Source: CAVXJN01 sp963773585 (GTDB lineage Bacteria; Pseudomonadota; Gammaproteobacteria; JASBUN01). From it: a stretch of DNA of 64,000 nucleotides. The stretch covers positions 496,001 to 560,000 of the forward strand of contig CAVZBR010000001.1 of assembly GCA_963773585.1 (NCBI GenBank), written 5' to 3'. Shown here piece by piece: positions 8,041-16,406 of the stretch (the stretch's first letter is position 1; the number at the start of each line of letters is the position of its first letter). The position numbers and the translations under genes are program-made. Below the pieces are notes generated by a model that was given only the letters and a program-made list of their open reading frames with translations, searched no databases and was not told the origin of the DNA.

Positions 8041-8562
8041 TTAGCGATCGCCGACTTTGCCGCCTGGCAGCGATCGTATGAATTGCAGGTACGGAGCGGT
8101 GTCCCATTGGCGACCGCCCAGTGCCTGGTAGCGAATCTCTCCTTGCGGGTCCACCAGGTAGGTCGCCGGCAATCCGCGCGGCTGCCAGGCTTCCGTGACT
8201 TGGCCGTCGCGGTCCAACAGGGTGGTCAGGTCCGGTGCCACCGCCGCCAGAAAAGTAAATACCGTGTCTTCGTCCTCGGCGGTGTTCACCAGCACCAGTT
8301 CAATGTCATGCCGATCGAGTTCTTGCGCCAGGCGCTGAATGGCCGGCATTTCCCGACGGCACGGTCCGCACCAGCTCGCCCAGAAATGCACGAATGTCCA
8401 GTGGCCGGAAGCCGCGGTGAGCGTGTAGTCGTTGCCGTCCATGTCGCTCAGTTGTAGTGCCGGGGCCTTGCGGCCGTCGATGGCGATGACGCCGGGAGGC
8501 AGGGCCTGTGCCGCGACCACGCCCGTCAGGCAGCACAGGAATAATGCGATTACCGCTCTCAT
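8041..8562 (-). CDS. TlpA-like periplasmic thioredoxin-fold protein
   Basis: 173 residues: an N-terminal signal peptide (MRAVIALFLCCLTGVVAAQA) followed by a TlpA/ResA-type thioredoxin domain with active site WCGPC in HFWASWCGPCRREMP and the cis-Pro region RGLPATYLVD. Such proteins reduce disulphides in the periplasm, often in cytochrome c maturation. ATG 8562 overlaps the stop of the upstream gene by 4 bp (ATGA), which decides this start over a longer frame at 8583. It forms an operon with the exported protein at 8559-9116. Confidence 0.88.
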   Translation of the reverse strand: MRAVIALFLCCLTGVVAAQALPPGVIAIDGRKAPALQLSDMDGNDYTLTAASGHWTFVHFWASWCGPCRREMPAIQRLAQELDRHDIELVLVNTAEDEDTVFTFLAAVAPDLTTLLDRDGQVTEAWQPRGLPATYLVDPQGEIRYQALGGRQWDTAPYLQFIRSLPGGKVGDR

Positions 8563-9116
8563 TTTACCGGGTCCTCGGCGCAACGCAGGTTGTCGAAGTT
8601 CACCTCGATGGTGTCACCGCCTTCCGTACCACGCACCGCGAACCGGGCCGTCAGACTGATCGGCTTGTCGGTGCGCGGCAATACAATATTGCCGCCTTCG
8701 GATTCGTTGGGCCGAAAGTCCAGGGTTTCCGGGAGCAGCGTCCACCGGAACGTGGATTGCGCGGCCAGCGGCATCTCCAGCTCCTGCCACTTTTGTTTCC
8801 AGTAGGCTCGATCCATCGGCCGCAACGTTTCGCCGCCTGCGGAGAAGCGCCAGCGCGATTGATCCAGCCAAATCACGTGGTCGCTGCGATTGCGGATGCC
8901 AAAGGTGATGAAACATTGCTGGCGCAGCAGCGCGACCATTTGCGGCGGAAATTTGCGGCCGATGTAAAACGCGGCGATCTGCTGCGGCGTACGGGGATTC
9001 GCGTGCACCCGGAGTGCGCCGTTGTCGAATTGTCGGACGTTGTCCGCGGCGCCCGCCGCCCAGGACGACGCCATAAAGCCGCAGATAGCCAGAGTCAAAA
9101 TCGTGGTTATACGCAT
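8559..9116 (-). CDS. Exported hypothetical protein
   Basis: 185 residues starting at ATG 9116 with a clear signal peptide (MRITTILTLAICGFMASSWAAGA). The mature part resembles an immunoglobulin-like beta fold (FGIRNRSDHVIWLDQSRWRF, then a C-terminal beta-rich segment), with a few Cys that could form a disulphide. I do not recognise the family. Translational coupling with the TlpA-like protein suggests the two work together in the envelope (inference). Confidence 0.75.
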   Translation of the reverse strand: MRITTILTLAICGFMASSWAAGAADNVRQFDNGALRVHANPRTPQQIAAFYIGRKFPPQMVALLRQQCFITFGIRNRSDHVIWLDQSRWRFSAGGETLRPMDRAYWKQKWQELEMPLAAQSTFRWTLLPETLDFRPNESEGGNIVLPRTDKPISLTARFAVRGTEGGDTIEVNFDNLRCAEDPVK

Positions 9117-9270
9117 CGCGCCATCATAACCGGGTTCCCGCCTTGCGGCAGCCTTCCCGGAACTTTCGCGCGTGCACGCAGTCAACTGCAACCTAGGCTC
9201 TGGGTTGGCGCGCCCGCCATGACTGCTCGAATCCCAGGGTATCGGGACGCCACAGCGACAGGAGGTCACC

Positions 9271-10320
9271 ATGAAAGCACGTTCCATTCATTCCCTGGTA
9301 TTCGGTGTTTGCGCCACGGCATTGGCGTTGTCATCGACATTGGCACTGGCACCTGCGCACGGCGCCGAGCTCATCGTCGGCGCCCGACCCGCGCCGCCCG
9401 AAGGCGCCGGTCCGGGCGAGCTGGTTACCTGGCAGCCCGGCAGCGATGAAACCGATCGCGTGCCGTTCGGAGAAGCCGGCACGCCGGCGGGCAACAGCTT
9501 TTACGCCGCGTTCGATCCGTTGAATCAACGGGTGTACGTGCCGACGGCGGCGGGTCGCACCGACATATTCGACGCTTCGGATCTGAACCCGGTGGGATCC
9601 ATGACCAGCATCCGCGGCGGCCGCGTTGCGGGCGTGTCTCCGGACGGCAGCGTGCTGCTCGTGGTTTCCGGGAAGCAGACGGCGGGCTACTCCACCAGTA
9701 GCCGCAAGCAGTTGTTCACGGTCCCGGCCGGCGGCAACGCCGTGGCTTTCGATGAGCAAGGCAAGTACGCCTACGTTGGCGGCAATCGGGACGATTCAAT
9801 CAAGCGCATCGACATCGCGCAGGGCGAGGTCAACGGCGAATTCCCCGTTGCGCGCAGCGGCGATCTGATTCGCGTGCACGACAAGCTGTATTCCGCCGAC
9901 ATGAAAACCGGTGTCATGAGCGTGGTGGATTTGCACAGCGGCAGAGTCACCGAAATCAAGACCCAGGAAGTAGATCCCCAATTCGATTACGAGCACATCG
10001 GCGCCGCCCAGGAAGGGCTCATGCAGTTGGCCGTCGATCCCGATCGTCACCGGGTGTACGCTGCAGGCTTTTCCGGGCATATCCTGGTATTTGATAGCGA
10101 CGCCGCGCGCTATCTGGGCGAAATCGAGGTCGACGTCCGGCCCGAGGGTGGTCCGGACAAGCTCAGCGGTCTGGCCTTGTTCGACGGCGGTGACAAAGCG
10201 CTGGTCACGGTCGAGAACCTCGACACCGCTGTGGTGGTGGATCTGGCGTCGAAGAAAATCACCCGCACGTTGAACGATGCCGGCAGCAACCGCTGGGTGG
10301 TGTTGGGCAATCGCCGCTGA
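9271..10320 (+). CDS. Exported YVTN-like beta-propeller protein
   Basis: 349 residues with a signal peptide ending near APAHGA and a mature part built of repeated beta-blades (FDPLNQRVYVPTAAG, VDPDRHRVYAAGFSG, ALFDGGDKALVTVEN), like 40-residue YVTN/NHL-type propellers. These are usually periplasmic binding or scaffold proteins; no enzymatic motif is visible. ATG 9271 has a strong AGGAGG site 7 bp upstream. It stands alone, divergent from the gene at 8559-9116. Confidence 0.8.
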   Translation: MKARSIHSLVFGVCATALALSSTLALAPAHGAELIVGARPAPPEGAGPGELVTWQPGSDETDRVPFGEAGTPAGNSFYAAFDPLNQRVYVPTAAGRTDIFDASDLNPVGSMTSIRGGRVAGVSPDGSVLLVVSGKQTAGYSTSSRKQLFTVPAGGNAVAFDEQGKYAYVGGNRDDSIKRIDIAQGEVNGEFPVARSGDLIRVHDKLYSADMKTGVMSVVDLHSGRVTEIKTQEVDPQFDYEHIGAAQEGLMQLAVDPDRHRVYAAGFSGHILVFDSDAARYLGEIEVDVRPEGGPDKLSGLALFDGGDKALVTVENLDTAVVVDLASKKITRTLNDAGSNRWVVLGNRR

Positions 10321-10344
10321 ACCGACGGTAAGGCGCCGGCGACG

Positions 10345-10953
10345 TCAGGCGTCGGGATGGAATGTTCCCGGCATATCGACGTAGCCCGGTTGTTGCTGGA
10401 TTCTGCCGATCCAGACACGCACGGCCGGATATTCCTCCAGTGAAACGGCGCCTTCAGGCGCCAGCGCCACGTACGGATAGCAAGCGATGTCGGCGATGGT
10501 GAGGTGGTCGCAGGCGAGCCAAGGCTGGTGCTGCAAGTGCGACTCCATCACCGCCAGTCCGGCGCGCCCCAGTTGCTGGCACTCCTCGAGATTGAAGGGC
10601 CGTCCGAGCAGGCGCACGGCCCGCGCCCGGGCCAATCCGAAAAGCAGCTCATTTTCGGATACCGCCAGCCACTGCAGAACACGGGTCAGGGTGACGGTAT
10701 CCAGTGGCATCCAGCGATCACCTCCGTATTCCCGTGCCAGGTAGGTGAGGATGGCTTGCGAGTCCCACACGATCATGTCGCCGTCTTCCAATACGGGGAT
10801 CTGCGCACGGGGATTCAAGCGCAGAAAATCCGGCTTGCGGGTGCCGTCGCCCCGGGAGTCCACCGGCACCGATTCGTAAGCCAAGCCGAGAAACGAAAGC
10901 AGCATTCGTATCTTATGGCAGTTGCCGGATTGCGGCGCATCGTACAACTTCAT
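10345..10953 (-). CDS. Glutathione S-transferase family protein
   Basis: A 202-residue GST: an N-terminal thioredoxin-like domain (MKLYDAPQSGNCHKIRMLL, cis-Pro in RAQIPVLEDGDMIVWDSQAI) and a C-terminal all-helical domain with the N-capping motif LTIADIACYPY. Conjugates or reduces with glutathione; the substrate is not predictable. AGGAGG precedes ATG 10953 by 6 bp. Glutathione supply is encoded in the same window by gshA at 39.3 kb. Confidence 0.9.
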   Translation of the reverse strand: MKLYDAPQSGNCHKIRMLLSFLGLAYESVPVDSRGDGTRKPDFLRLNPRAQIPVLEDGDMIVWDSQAILTYLAREYGGDRWMPLDTVTLTRVLQWLAVSENELLFGLARARAVRLLGRPFNLEECQQLGRAGLAVMESHLQHQPWLACDHLTIADIACYPYVALAPEGAVSLEEYPAVRVWIGRIQQQPGYVDMPGTFHPDA

Positions 10954-10988
10954 GTAACACCTCCTGGCAGCAGTGGCGGGCGATCCGG

Positions 10989-11312
10989 TCAGCTTTTCTG
11001 ATGGCCGCTGACGAAGGCGTGCAGGGGCTTGGTTTCCTCGAACGTACGTTTCTGGTCAGCGCTCGCCTCGTGCTGGTATTGGGCTTTCCACTGATCGAAT
11101 GGCATGCCGTAAACCACTTCGCGGGCTTCATCGTAGTCCATGTCGACGCCGCGTTCCTTAGCCGCATTCATATACCATTTCGACAGGCAGTTGCGGCAGA
11201 AGCCGGCTAGGTTCATCAAGTCGATGTTCTGGACGTCGGTGCGGCGCTGCAAATGTTCGATCAGGCCGCGGAAAGCCGCCGCCTCGAGTTCGGTCCGGGT
11301 CTGTTTATCCAT
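10989..11312 (-). CDS. DUF1244 family protein
   Basis: 107 residues from ATG 11312, preceded by CAGGAG. It matches DUF1244: FRGLIEHLQRRTDVQNIDLM, then the GFCRNCLSKWY segment whose Cys pair may bind metal, and YDEAREVVYGMPFDQWK. The family is small, cytosolic and uncharacterised. A longer frame to 11384 exists but its extra residues are not conserved-looking. It ends 35 bp upstream of the GST start on the same strand, so the two may be co-transcribed. Confidence 0.88.
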   Translation of the reverse strand: MDKQTRTELEAAAFRGLIEHLQRRTDVQNIDLMNLAGFCRNCLSKWYMNAAKERGVDMDYDEAREVVYGMPFDQWKAQYQHEASADQKRTFEETKPLHAFVSGHQKS

Positions 11313-11467
11313 GATCGCTCCTGAAAGTCCAAAGGCCGGGTGGCCGGACAGCACAAGATAGCATCGGCGCCGGCGATTTTTCATCCTGCCGGTGGGCGCA
11401 GAGCGCCAGTGGCGCTAGAATGGGTCCATCGGGCCGACGTCGGTCCGGCAGCAGGCTGGTGAAAACC

Positions 11468-11776
11468 ATGAGTATCGAAGAGGAAGAACCGGGCATATTC
11501 GACGGCGCCGCCCAACAGACGGTGGAGCTGGGCAACCAACTCGCGGATGCGGACCCGGATGCGGACTTGTGGGACGTGGCGTCCGGCGTGTTGGCTGGGG
11601 CCGTACAGTATTGGTTGTATACGCGCCAACCCTGCGGCGACGCGTTGTGCGAAGACTGCGAAGACGTCAGTACCGCAGAACAACGCATGCGCCTGCTGTT
11701 GGCGGAGGTGCGCGAATTCGCGGAAGAAAGCGATTACTACCATACGCCCAACGACGCCAACGTGGGCACTGCATGA
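11468..11776 (+). CDS. Hypothetical protein with CxxC
   Basis: A 102-residue acidic protein (MSIEEEEPGIFDGAAQQ...) with PCGDALCEDCED in the middle, a possible metal site, and a helical C-terminus. I do not recognise the family. ATG 11468 is chosen over a longer frame at 11420. Its stop overlaps the next gene's start by 4 bp (ATGA), so the two form an operon. Confidence 0.7.
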   Translation: MSIEEEEPGIFDGAAQQTVELGNQLADADPDADLWDVASGVLAGAVQYWLYTRQPCGDALCEDCEDVSTAEQRMRLLLAEVREFAEESDYYHTPNDANVGTA

Positions 11777-12018
11777 GCGTTCGCGACGTTTTCGTCGACA
11801 CCGATAGCAAAGTCGTCGAAGAACGTTGCGGCGTGGTCTATGCCCCGCGCAAGACGCGCGACCGGTTTCCGGAGAACTGCGTCGAGCTGTTCGACTCCGA
11901 GCAGGATGCACTTGCGGCCGCTGATCCCGAGGCGAAGCGTTTCGCCGCACGGGTGCTCGGTCCATCCCGGTCTTCCGAGGGGCTGCGCTTGTACTATCTG
12001 GTGCGTTGGCTCAATTGA
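11773..12018 (+). CDS. Small hypothetical protein
   Basis: An 81-residue soluble protein starting at ATG 11773, translationally coupled (ATGA) to the preceding acidic protein. No signal peptide or known motif is seen. The mixed sequence CVELFDSEQDALAAADPEAKRFAARVLGP is compatible with a small alpha/beta protein. Its support is position and a coherent frame, not homology. Confidence 0.65.
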   Translation: MSVRDVFVDTDSKVVEERCGVVYAPRKTRDRFPENCVELFDSEQDALAAADPEAKRFAARVLGPSRSSEGLRLYYLVRWLN

Positions 12019-12086
12019 GCGATGACCCGTTGCCGCGGATTATCGCATCGTGCGCGGGCACGGAGTTCGGCTGGAGGGCACAGGAT

Positions 12087-12383
12087 ATGAAATGCGTGCG
12101 GTTCAAGATCATGACCCTCGCCTTGGCGGTTGCGGTGCTGGCCCCCGCAGCGGCGCTGGCTGCAAACGCGAAACGTGGCCAACTGTTGTACGAAAACCAT
12201 TGCACGGTCTGTCATACGAGCGTTGCCCATGTTCGCGAGCAACGTATCGCCCATTCGGTAGACGATATCCGTAAGCAGGTGTTGCGCTGGTCCGGCCAAC
12301 TCAACCTGGAATGGCGCGCCGAAGAGGTTGCGGACGTTGTTGAATACCTCAACAGCAACTATTACCACTTCGAGCCGCAATGA
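12087..12383 (+). CDS. Small periplasmic cytochrome c-like protein
   Basis: 98 residues: a signal peptide (cleavage near PAAALA), then a single heme-attachment motif CTVCH in a GQLLYENHCTVCHTS context and a short class-I-like helical tail (EVADVVEYLNSNYY). The mature part after the heme site contains no Met, so the usual Met axial ligand is missing and another residue, perhaps a His, would have to serve. Expected to be an electron carrier or heme sensor. It overlaps the next gene by 4 bp (ATGA). Confidence 0.82.
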   Translation: MKCVRFKIMTLALAVAVLAPAAALAANAKRGQLLYENHCTVCHTSVAHVREQRIAHSVDDIRKQVLRWSGQLNLEWRAEEVADVVEYLNSNYYHFEPQ

Positions 12384-12718
12384 CGTATCGCCGCCGCGTT
12401 CTGTTCTCTGGGGCATTGTTCGGTCTGACCCTGTGTATGGCAACGAACAACTGCAGCGCCGTCGAATTAAAGCCCGATAAGCTGAAGCATTTCTTCGCTT
12501 CGATGGCACTTGGCGCCGCAGGCGCCGGATGGGCACGCCAACGCGGAGTCGGCACTTGCCGCGCGGCCGGCATCGGCATCCGTTTCAGTTTGCTGTTCGG
12601 CGTCGGCAAGGAAGTCTACGATCTGCGTGTCAAGCGCACCGGCTTCGGCTGGGGCGATCTGTTTTGGGACGCCATCGGCGCGACTGCCGGTAGCATGTTG
12701 ATCAGCGGTTGCCGCTAG
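12380..12718 (+). CDS. YfiM-like (DUF2279-type) envelope protein
   Basis: 112 residues: an N-terminal hydrophobic export segment, then PDKLKHFFASMALG, GVGKEVYDLRVKRTGFGWGDLFWDAIGATAG, which fits the YfiM/DUF2279 pattern. The N-terminus resembles a signal or anchor but a perfect lipobox is not obvious. Function unknown. It is coupled by a 4-bp overlap to the small cytochrome c gene. Confidence 0.72.
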   Translation: MTYRRRVLFSGALFGLTLCMATNNCSAVELKPDKLKHFFASMALGAAGAGWARQRGVGTCRAAGIGIRFSLLFGVGKEVYDLRVKRTGFGWGDLFWDAIGATAGSMLISGCR

Positions 12719-12800
12719 CCGGCCTGGGCCGGCGCTGTGGCTGCTGTTCGCGCGCCCGACTCTGTAACGAACCCTGTCCGCCGGATTTTCGGGAATTGTC

Positions 12801-13658
12801 GTGAACCACCCACTGCTGCTATGCAGCGACCTCGACCGCACGATTTTACCCAACGGTAAAGAACCGGAATCGCCACTGGCGCGTGTGCTGCTGCGTGCAC
12901 TGGCTGCCCATCCGCGGGTGAACCTTGCGTATGTCAGTGGGCGGCATGAGCGATTGCTTCGCAGCGCCATCGACGGCTACCACATACCCGTGCCGAGCTA
13001 CGCAATCGGCGATGTCGGTACCACGATTTATCGGATCGATGCCGGCCGCTGGCATCGTTGGCGGGAATGGGAGCAGGCCATCGCGCCGGATTGGAACGGC
13101 GCCAGCCGCGAGGATCTGGCGGCATTGTTTGACGACCTGGATCCATTGACACTGCAGGAAGAAGACAAGCAAAACGTTTTCAAACTCAGCTATTACGCGC
13201 CGGAGAATATTGGCCGTGTCGATCTGCTGTCGGAGATGAAATCGCGCCTGCACCGCCTGGGCGTGCGCGCAAGCCTCATATGGAGCGTGGACGAAGCCGC
13301 GGGCACCGGCCTGTTGGATGTTTTGCCGGCGAGCGCCACCAAGTTGCACGCGGTACGCTTTCTGATGAGCCATTGTGGCGCTTGCGAACAACACACCGTG
13401 TTCGCAGGAGACAGCGGGAACGACTTACCGGTATTGACCAGCGGTCTGCAATCGGTGCTGGTTCGCAATGCGCATTCCGAGGTACGCGAAGAGGCGGTGC
13501 GCATCACCAGCAAAGCAGGATTGCGCGAGCGGCTGTACCTGGCCGTGGGTGGATTCCTGGGAATGAACGGTAACTACGCGGCGGGTGTGCTCGAAGGCGT
13601 GGCACACTTCGTTCCGGCGGTGGCGGATTGGCTGGGCAGTCGGGGTGCGGCCCAATGA
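12801..13658 (+). CDS. Sucrose-phosphatase-like HAD hydrolase
   Basis: 285 residues, HAD subclass IIB, of the sucrose-6F-phosphate phosphatase type: motif I DLDRT (the S6PP variant, where most HADs have DxDGT), YVSGRHERL as motif II region, a Cap2 insert, and motif IV AGDSGNDLPVL. Would remove phosphate from sucrose-6-phosphate or a related sugar phosphate; mannosyl-3-phosphoglycerate or trehalose-6-phosphate phosphatases are the alternatives. The start is GTG 12801. No sucrose-phosphate synthase lies in the window. Confidence 0.82.
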   Translation: MNHPLLLCSDLDRTILPNGKEPESPLARVLLRALAAHPRVNLAYVSGRHERLLRSAIDGYHIPVPSYAIGDVGTTIYRIDAGRWHRWREWEQAIAPDWNGASREDLAALFDDLDPLTLQEEDKQNVFKLSYYAPENIGRVDLLSEMKSRLHRLGVRASLIWSVDEAAGTGLLDVLPASATKLHAVRFLMSHCGACEQHTVFAGDSGNDLPVLTSGLQSVLVRNAHSEVREEAVRITSKAGLRERLYLAVGGFLGMNGNYAAGVLEGVAHFVPAVADWLGSRGAAQ

Positions 13659-13688
13659 ACCTGCTACACCCGAAGTCCGCGCCTGGCT

Positions 13689-14081
13689 TTAATACCAGTC
13701 TCCGGTTCCGTTGAGATGCGCAACGACGGTTTCCATGCCGTCGACACCGCGATCCAGCATCACGTCCAGCGGTGTGCGTTCATTGAAAAACGCGTTGGGT
13801 GTGGTGACCCAGAAATTGCCGACTTCGGTGTTGTGCGGATACATACTTTCCACCGCGTTTTGGATCGACAGGATGTAGTGAGCACGCAGCAGCATGGCAT
13901 CGTTTTCCGGAAATGCGGTCCCGGTTCGAAGCTGATTGAGCTTGCGTGCCTTGGTGCCTTCAGGTAGCCCCAGCAGCACGCATTGCGCGTCGGGCGACAC
14001 GTTCCAGCCATGGAGTACTCCCATGACCGTCTGCGCCAGTTGCACGCGTCGTTGCTGGTCCATGTCTATGATCGTAGCCAT
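13689..14081 (-). CDS. Xre/MbcA/ParS-like (DUF2384-type) protein
   Basis: 130 residues from ATG 14081. The N-terminal half is helical; the C-terminal half (FFNERTPLDVMLDRGVDGMETVVAHLNG) matches the toxin-binding MbcA/ParS-type domain found in Xre-family antitoxins. Those normally sit next to a RES-domain toxin, but none is adjacent here: the neighbours are a HAD phosphatase and a GATase. It could be an orphan antitoxin or a standalone regulator. Confidence 0.72.
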   Translation of the reverse strand: MATIIDMDQQRRVQLAQTVMGVLHGWNVSPDAQCVLLGLPEGTKARKLNQLRTGTAFPENDAMLLRAHYILSIQNAVESMYPHNTEVGNFWVTTPNAFFNERTPLDVMLDRGVDGMETVVAHLNGTGDWY

Positions 14082-14385
14082 AGCGATTGCCTGTTCGTTG
14101 TGATGTGCTGCCGAGTATTGCGCGCAAAATCTGCCCGGAAGCAGGAAAGCATAACACAGCCCCCCGCGACCTGATCTCACTCTAGTCGGTGTACAACGCA
14201 CGGCCATCGGACACCGCGCGTGTACATGCCCAGGGGTTTTGTTTCGAGCTGTTTCAGGCGCGTTCCGATCGGGTTCTCTGTGCGCCGCGACTCAAACTGC
14301 GCAACTCCGCTGGACGGCAGCCACATACCGATGCAATGATGCTGGAAGACTGCCGATCCGCAACTGCACGCAAGGGGATGCCGGA

Positions 14386-15174
14386 CTGAAACTCGCGACC
14401 AAAGCACCGATTGTTGTGCTGAAAGCAGGGACCAAGCTCCCCGCGTTGGATGCGATCGAGGGCGATTTCGATGCCTGGATCGGGAAGGGCATGGCTGCGC
14501 CCGCAGCGCGCTACCGCGTGGTTTCCCCGCAAATGGAATCATCATTGCCGTCGTTGCGAGACACTGCTGCCATCGTGGTCACGGGATCGGCTGCGATGGT
14601 CACGGATCACAGCGAATGGATTGAAACCGCCGCTGCCTGGTTGCGCGATGCTGTCGCGCAGGACGTGCCTGTGCTCGGTATTTGTTTCGGTCATCAATTG
14701 CTCGCGTATGCACTGGGTGGCAATGTCGATTACAACCCAAACGGAATCGAAGTCGGAACCATTGACGTACGGTTGCAGTCAGCGGCGCGTAACGATAATC
14801 TCTTCGCCGAACTGCCGCAGGTGTTGCATGTGCATGCAAGCCATCAGCAGTCGGTATTGAAGCTGCCGCCCGCCGCCCTTTTGTTGGCGTCAAGCGACAT
14901 GGATCCGCATCACGCGTTTCGCGTTGGAGAATGTGCTTGGGGTCTGCAGTTTCATCCGGAGTTCGATGCCGTGATTACCCGCGCGTACGTTGCGCACTAT
15001 CGCGAGCCAGAGCCCGGTAAAAAAAGATCGGGGACGTCACCGTCCACAAACAGTTGTTACGACACCCCGTTCGGAGACAGGGTCTTGCGCCGGTTTGCGC
15101 AAGTGGTCGCCGAACGCGGCCGGGTGGATGCCCGCTGGATGCGTGCTGAACTCCCGGGCCCCGCAATTTTTTGA
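14386..15174 (+). CDS. Class I glutamine amidotransferase, start uncertain
   Basis: About 262 residues of class-I GATase: nucleophile Cys in VLGICFGHQLLAYALGG and the His/Glu pair in LQFHPEFDAV. Such enzymes transfer ammonia from glutamine, or hydrolyse gamma-glutamyl compounds. The start is odd: no in-frame ATG precedes the domain. A CTG at 14386 sits 8 bp after AAGGGG; an ATG at 14378 is one frame off and reads only three codons; a distant TTG at 14239 would add about 49 unlikely residues. A one-base deletion in the third codon would explain this. The C-terminal tail (DTPFGDRVLRRFAQVVAERG) is normal for this group. Confidence 0.8.
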   Translation: MKLATKAPIVVLKAGTKLPALDAIEGDFDAWIGKGMAAPAARYRVVSPQMESSLPSLRDTAAIVVTGSAAMVTDHSEWIETAAAWLRDAVAQDVPVLGICFGHQLLAYALGGNVDYNPNGIEVGTIDVRLQSAARNDNLFAELPQVLHVHASHQQSVLKLPPAALLLASSDMDPHHAFRVGECAWGLQFHPEFDAVITRAYVAHYREPEPGKKRSGTSPSTNSCYDTPFGDRVLRRFAQVVAERGRVDARWMRAELPGPAIF

Positions 15175-15352
15175 CGCGCGGGAGCGCCCGAGGTGCTGAC
15201 GGATTCGTTGCAAAAATTCCGCTGGCGGACGCATAAGTTGCTGAATGTAAAACAAATGCGTGAGAAGTAAGTCGGCACTGACAGTGTTGGTACGATGCTT
15301 GCTGAACTGACGCTACAGCTTACACACATCCAGCTCGAGGCAGCGTAGCCCT

Positions 15353-15940
15353 ATGAAAACGAGAACCTGGCTGATTTGTACCGTCGGTTTGTTGACGGGA
15401 TGGAGTCAAACTTTTGCCGCTGACTTCGACACTAGCATCGCCATGCAGTCCCGCGGCGCAGCAACTTATTACGTTCCCGGCGAAATCCAGGGTGTCGGGC
15501 CGGTCGATCTGATGGTCGACACCGGTTCCGGATACACCACCATCAATGAAGAAACCCTGGCGATGCTCAAACAGGACGGACGCGCCAAATACGTCAAGGA
15601 TCTTGTTGGAATTCTCGCCAACGGCTCGCGCATGGTGGTCAAGGTTTATCGTATCAGTGCCTTGAACATCGGCGGCGAATGCTGGCTGAAAGACGTGGAA
15701 GCCGCGGTGTTTCCGGGCCGCACGCGCCACATCCTGGGCCTGAGTGCATTGAGCAAGGCAGCGCCGTTCATTTTCTCCACCAATCCGCCGAAGCTGGTGC
15801 TCAGCAACTGCATGGCGGCGCCGGGTCGGAGCAAGGGCGAAACCACCGCGGATGCAGATGATGCTGCGCCGAAGAAAGATGCCGCGCTCCTGGCGGCCGC
15901 CCAAGCGGCCAACACGGACCGGGAGCCGATGACGCACTAG
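15353..15940 (+). CDS. Exported retropepsin-like aspartic protease
   Basis: 195 residues: a signal peptide (MKTRTWLICTVGLLTGWSQTFAA) and a retroviral-type aspartyl protease fold with catalytic D-T-G in DLMVDTGSGYTTINEE and the later ILGLSALSKAAPF loop. Bacterial homologues are single-domain and would act as dimers in the periplasm. The last 45 residues are low-complexity (Ala, Lys, Asp) and probably disordered. A promoter must lie in the 178-bp gap upstream, but none stands out. Confidence 0.84.
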   Translation: MKTRTWLICTVGLLTGWSQTFAADFDTSIAMQSRGAATYYVPGEIQGVGPVDLMVDTGSGYTTINEETLAMLKQDGRAKYVKDLVGILANGSRMVVKVYRISALNIGGECWLKDVEAAVFPGRTRHILGLSALSKAAPFIFSTNPPKLVLSNCMAAPGRSKGETTADADDAAPKKDAALLAAAQAANTDREPMTH

Positions 15941-15967
15941 GGACCGCGCTGCCGCACTGGGTTTCGG

Positions 15968-16291
15968 TCAGCGTCCGCCGGGCGCTGACGCGGCTTCGTC
16001 AGTTTCGAATACGCTGAATTCGCTTTGATCGATCTTTCCGTCTGAATTCAGGTCGGCCTTCTTCCACGCGTTCAGCAGACGGCGATTCTCTCGGGCTTCC
16101 ACTTCGCTGATGAAGCCGTCTCCATTGGTATCAATCGTTTTGAACCGCTGCAGTTCATCCACCCGTTGACGCTGTTCGGCCTGCATATCCGCCGCCGAAT
16201 TGGCATCCGCCCGCAGGTCGGGCTTCGGCCCCGCCCATGCGGTTATCATCCAAATGCTCAGACCGATTACGGTTGCGAGTCTTTTTCCCAT
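15968..16291 (-). CDS. Exported EF-hand protein
   Basis: 107 residues with a signal peptide and two EF-hand calcium loops: DTNGDGFISEVE (canonical DxNxDGxIxxxE) and DLNSDGKIDQSE. A secreted or periplasmic calcium-binding protein, likely a sensor or buffer. ATG 16291 is the only sensible start. The gene converges with the retropepsin gene, 27 bp apart. Confidence 0.87.
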   Translation of the reverse strand: MGKRLATVIGLSIWMITAWAGPKPDLRADANSAADMQAEQRQRVDELQRFKTIDTNGDGFISEVEARENRRLLNAWKKADLNSDGKIDQSEFSVFETDEAASAPGGR

Positions 16292-16406
16292 ACCAGAACT
16301 CCCGGGCCTTTGGCGGGCCGCGCCTGTCTTTAGGAATGGTGTGGCAGTCTAGTTTAGCGGGAATACCGCACAACGCTGGCAACGACCGCTTCGCTATACT
16401 CCAACC

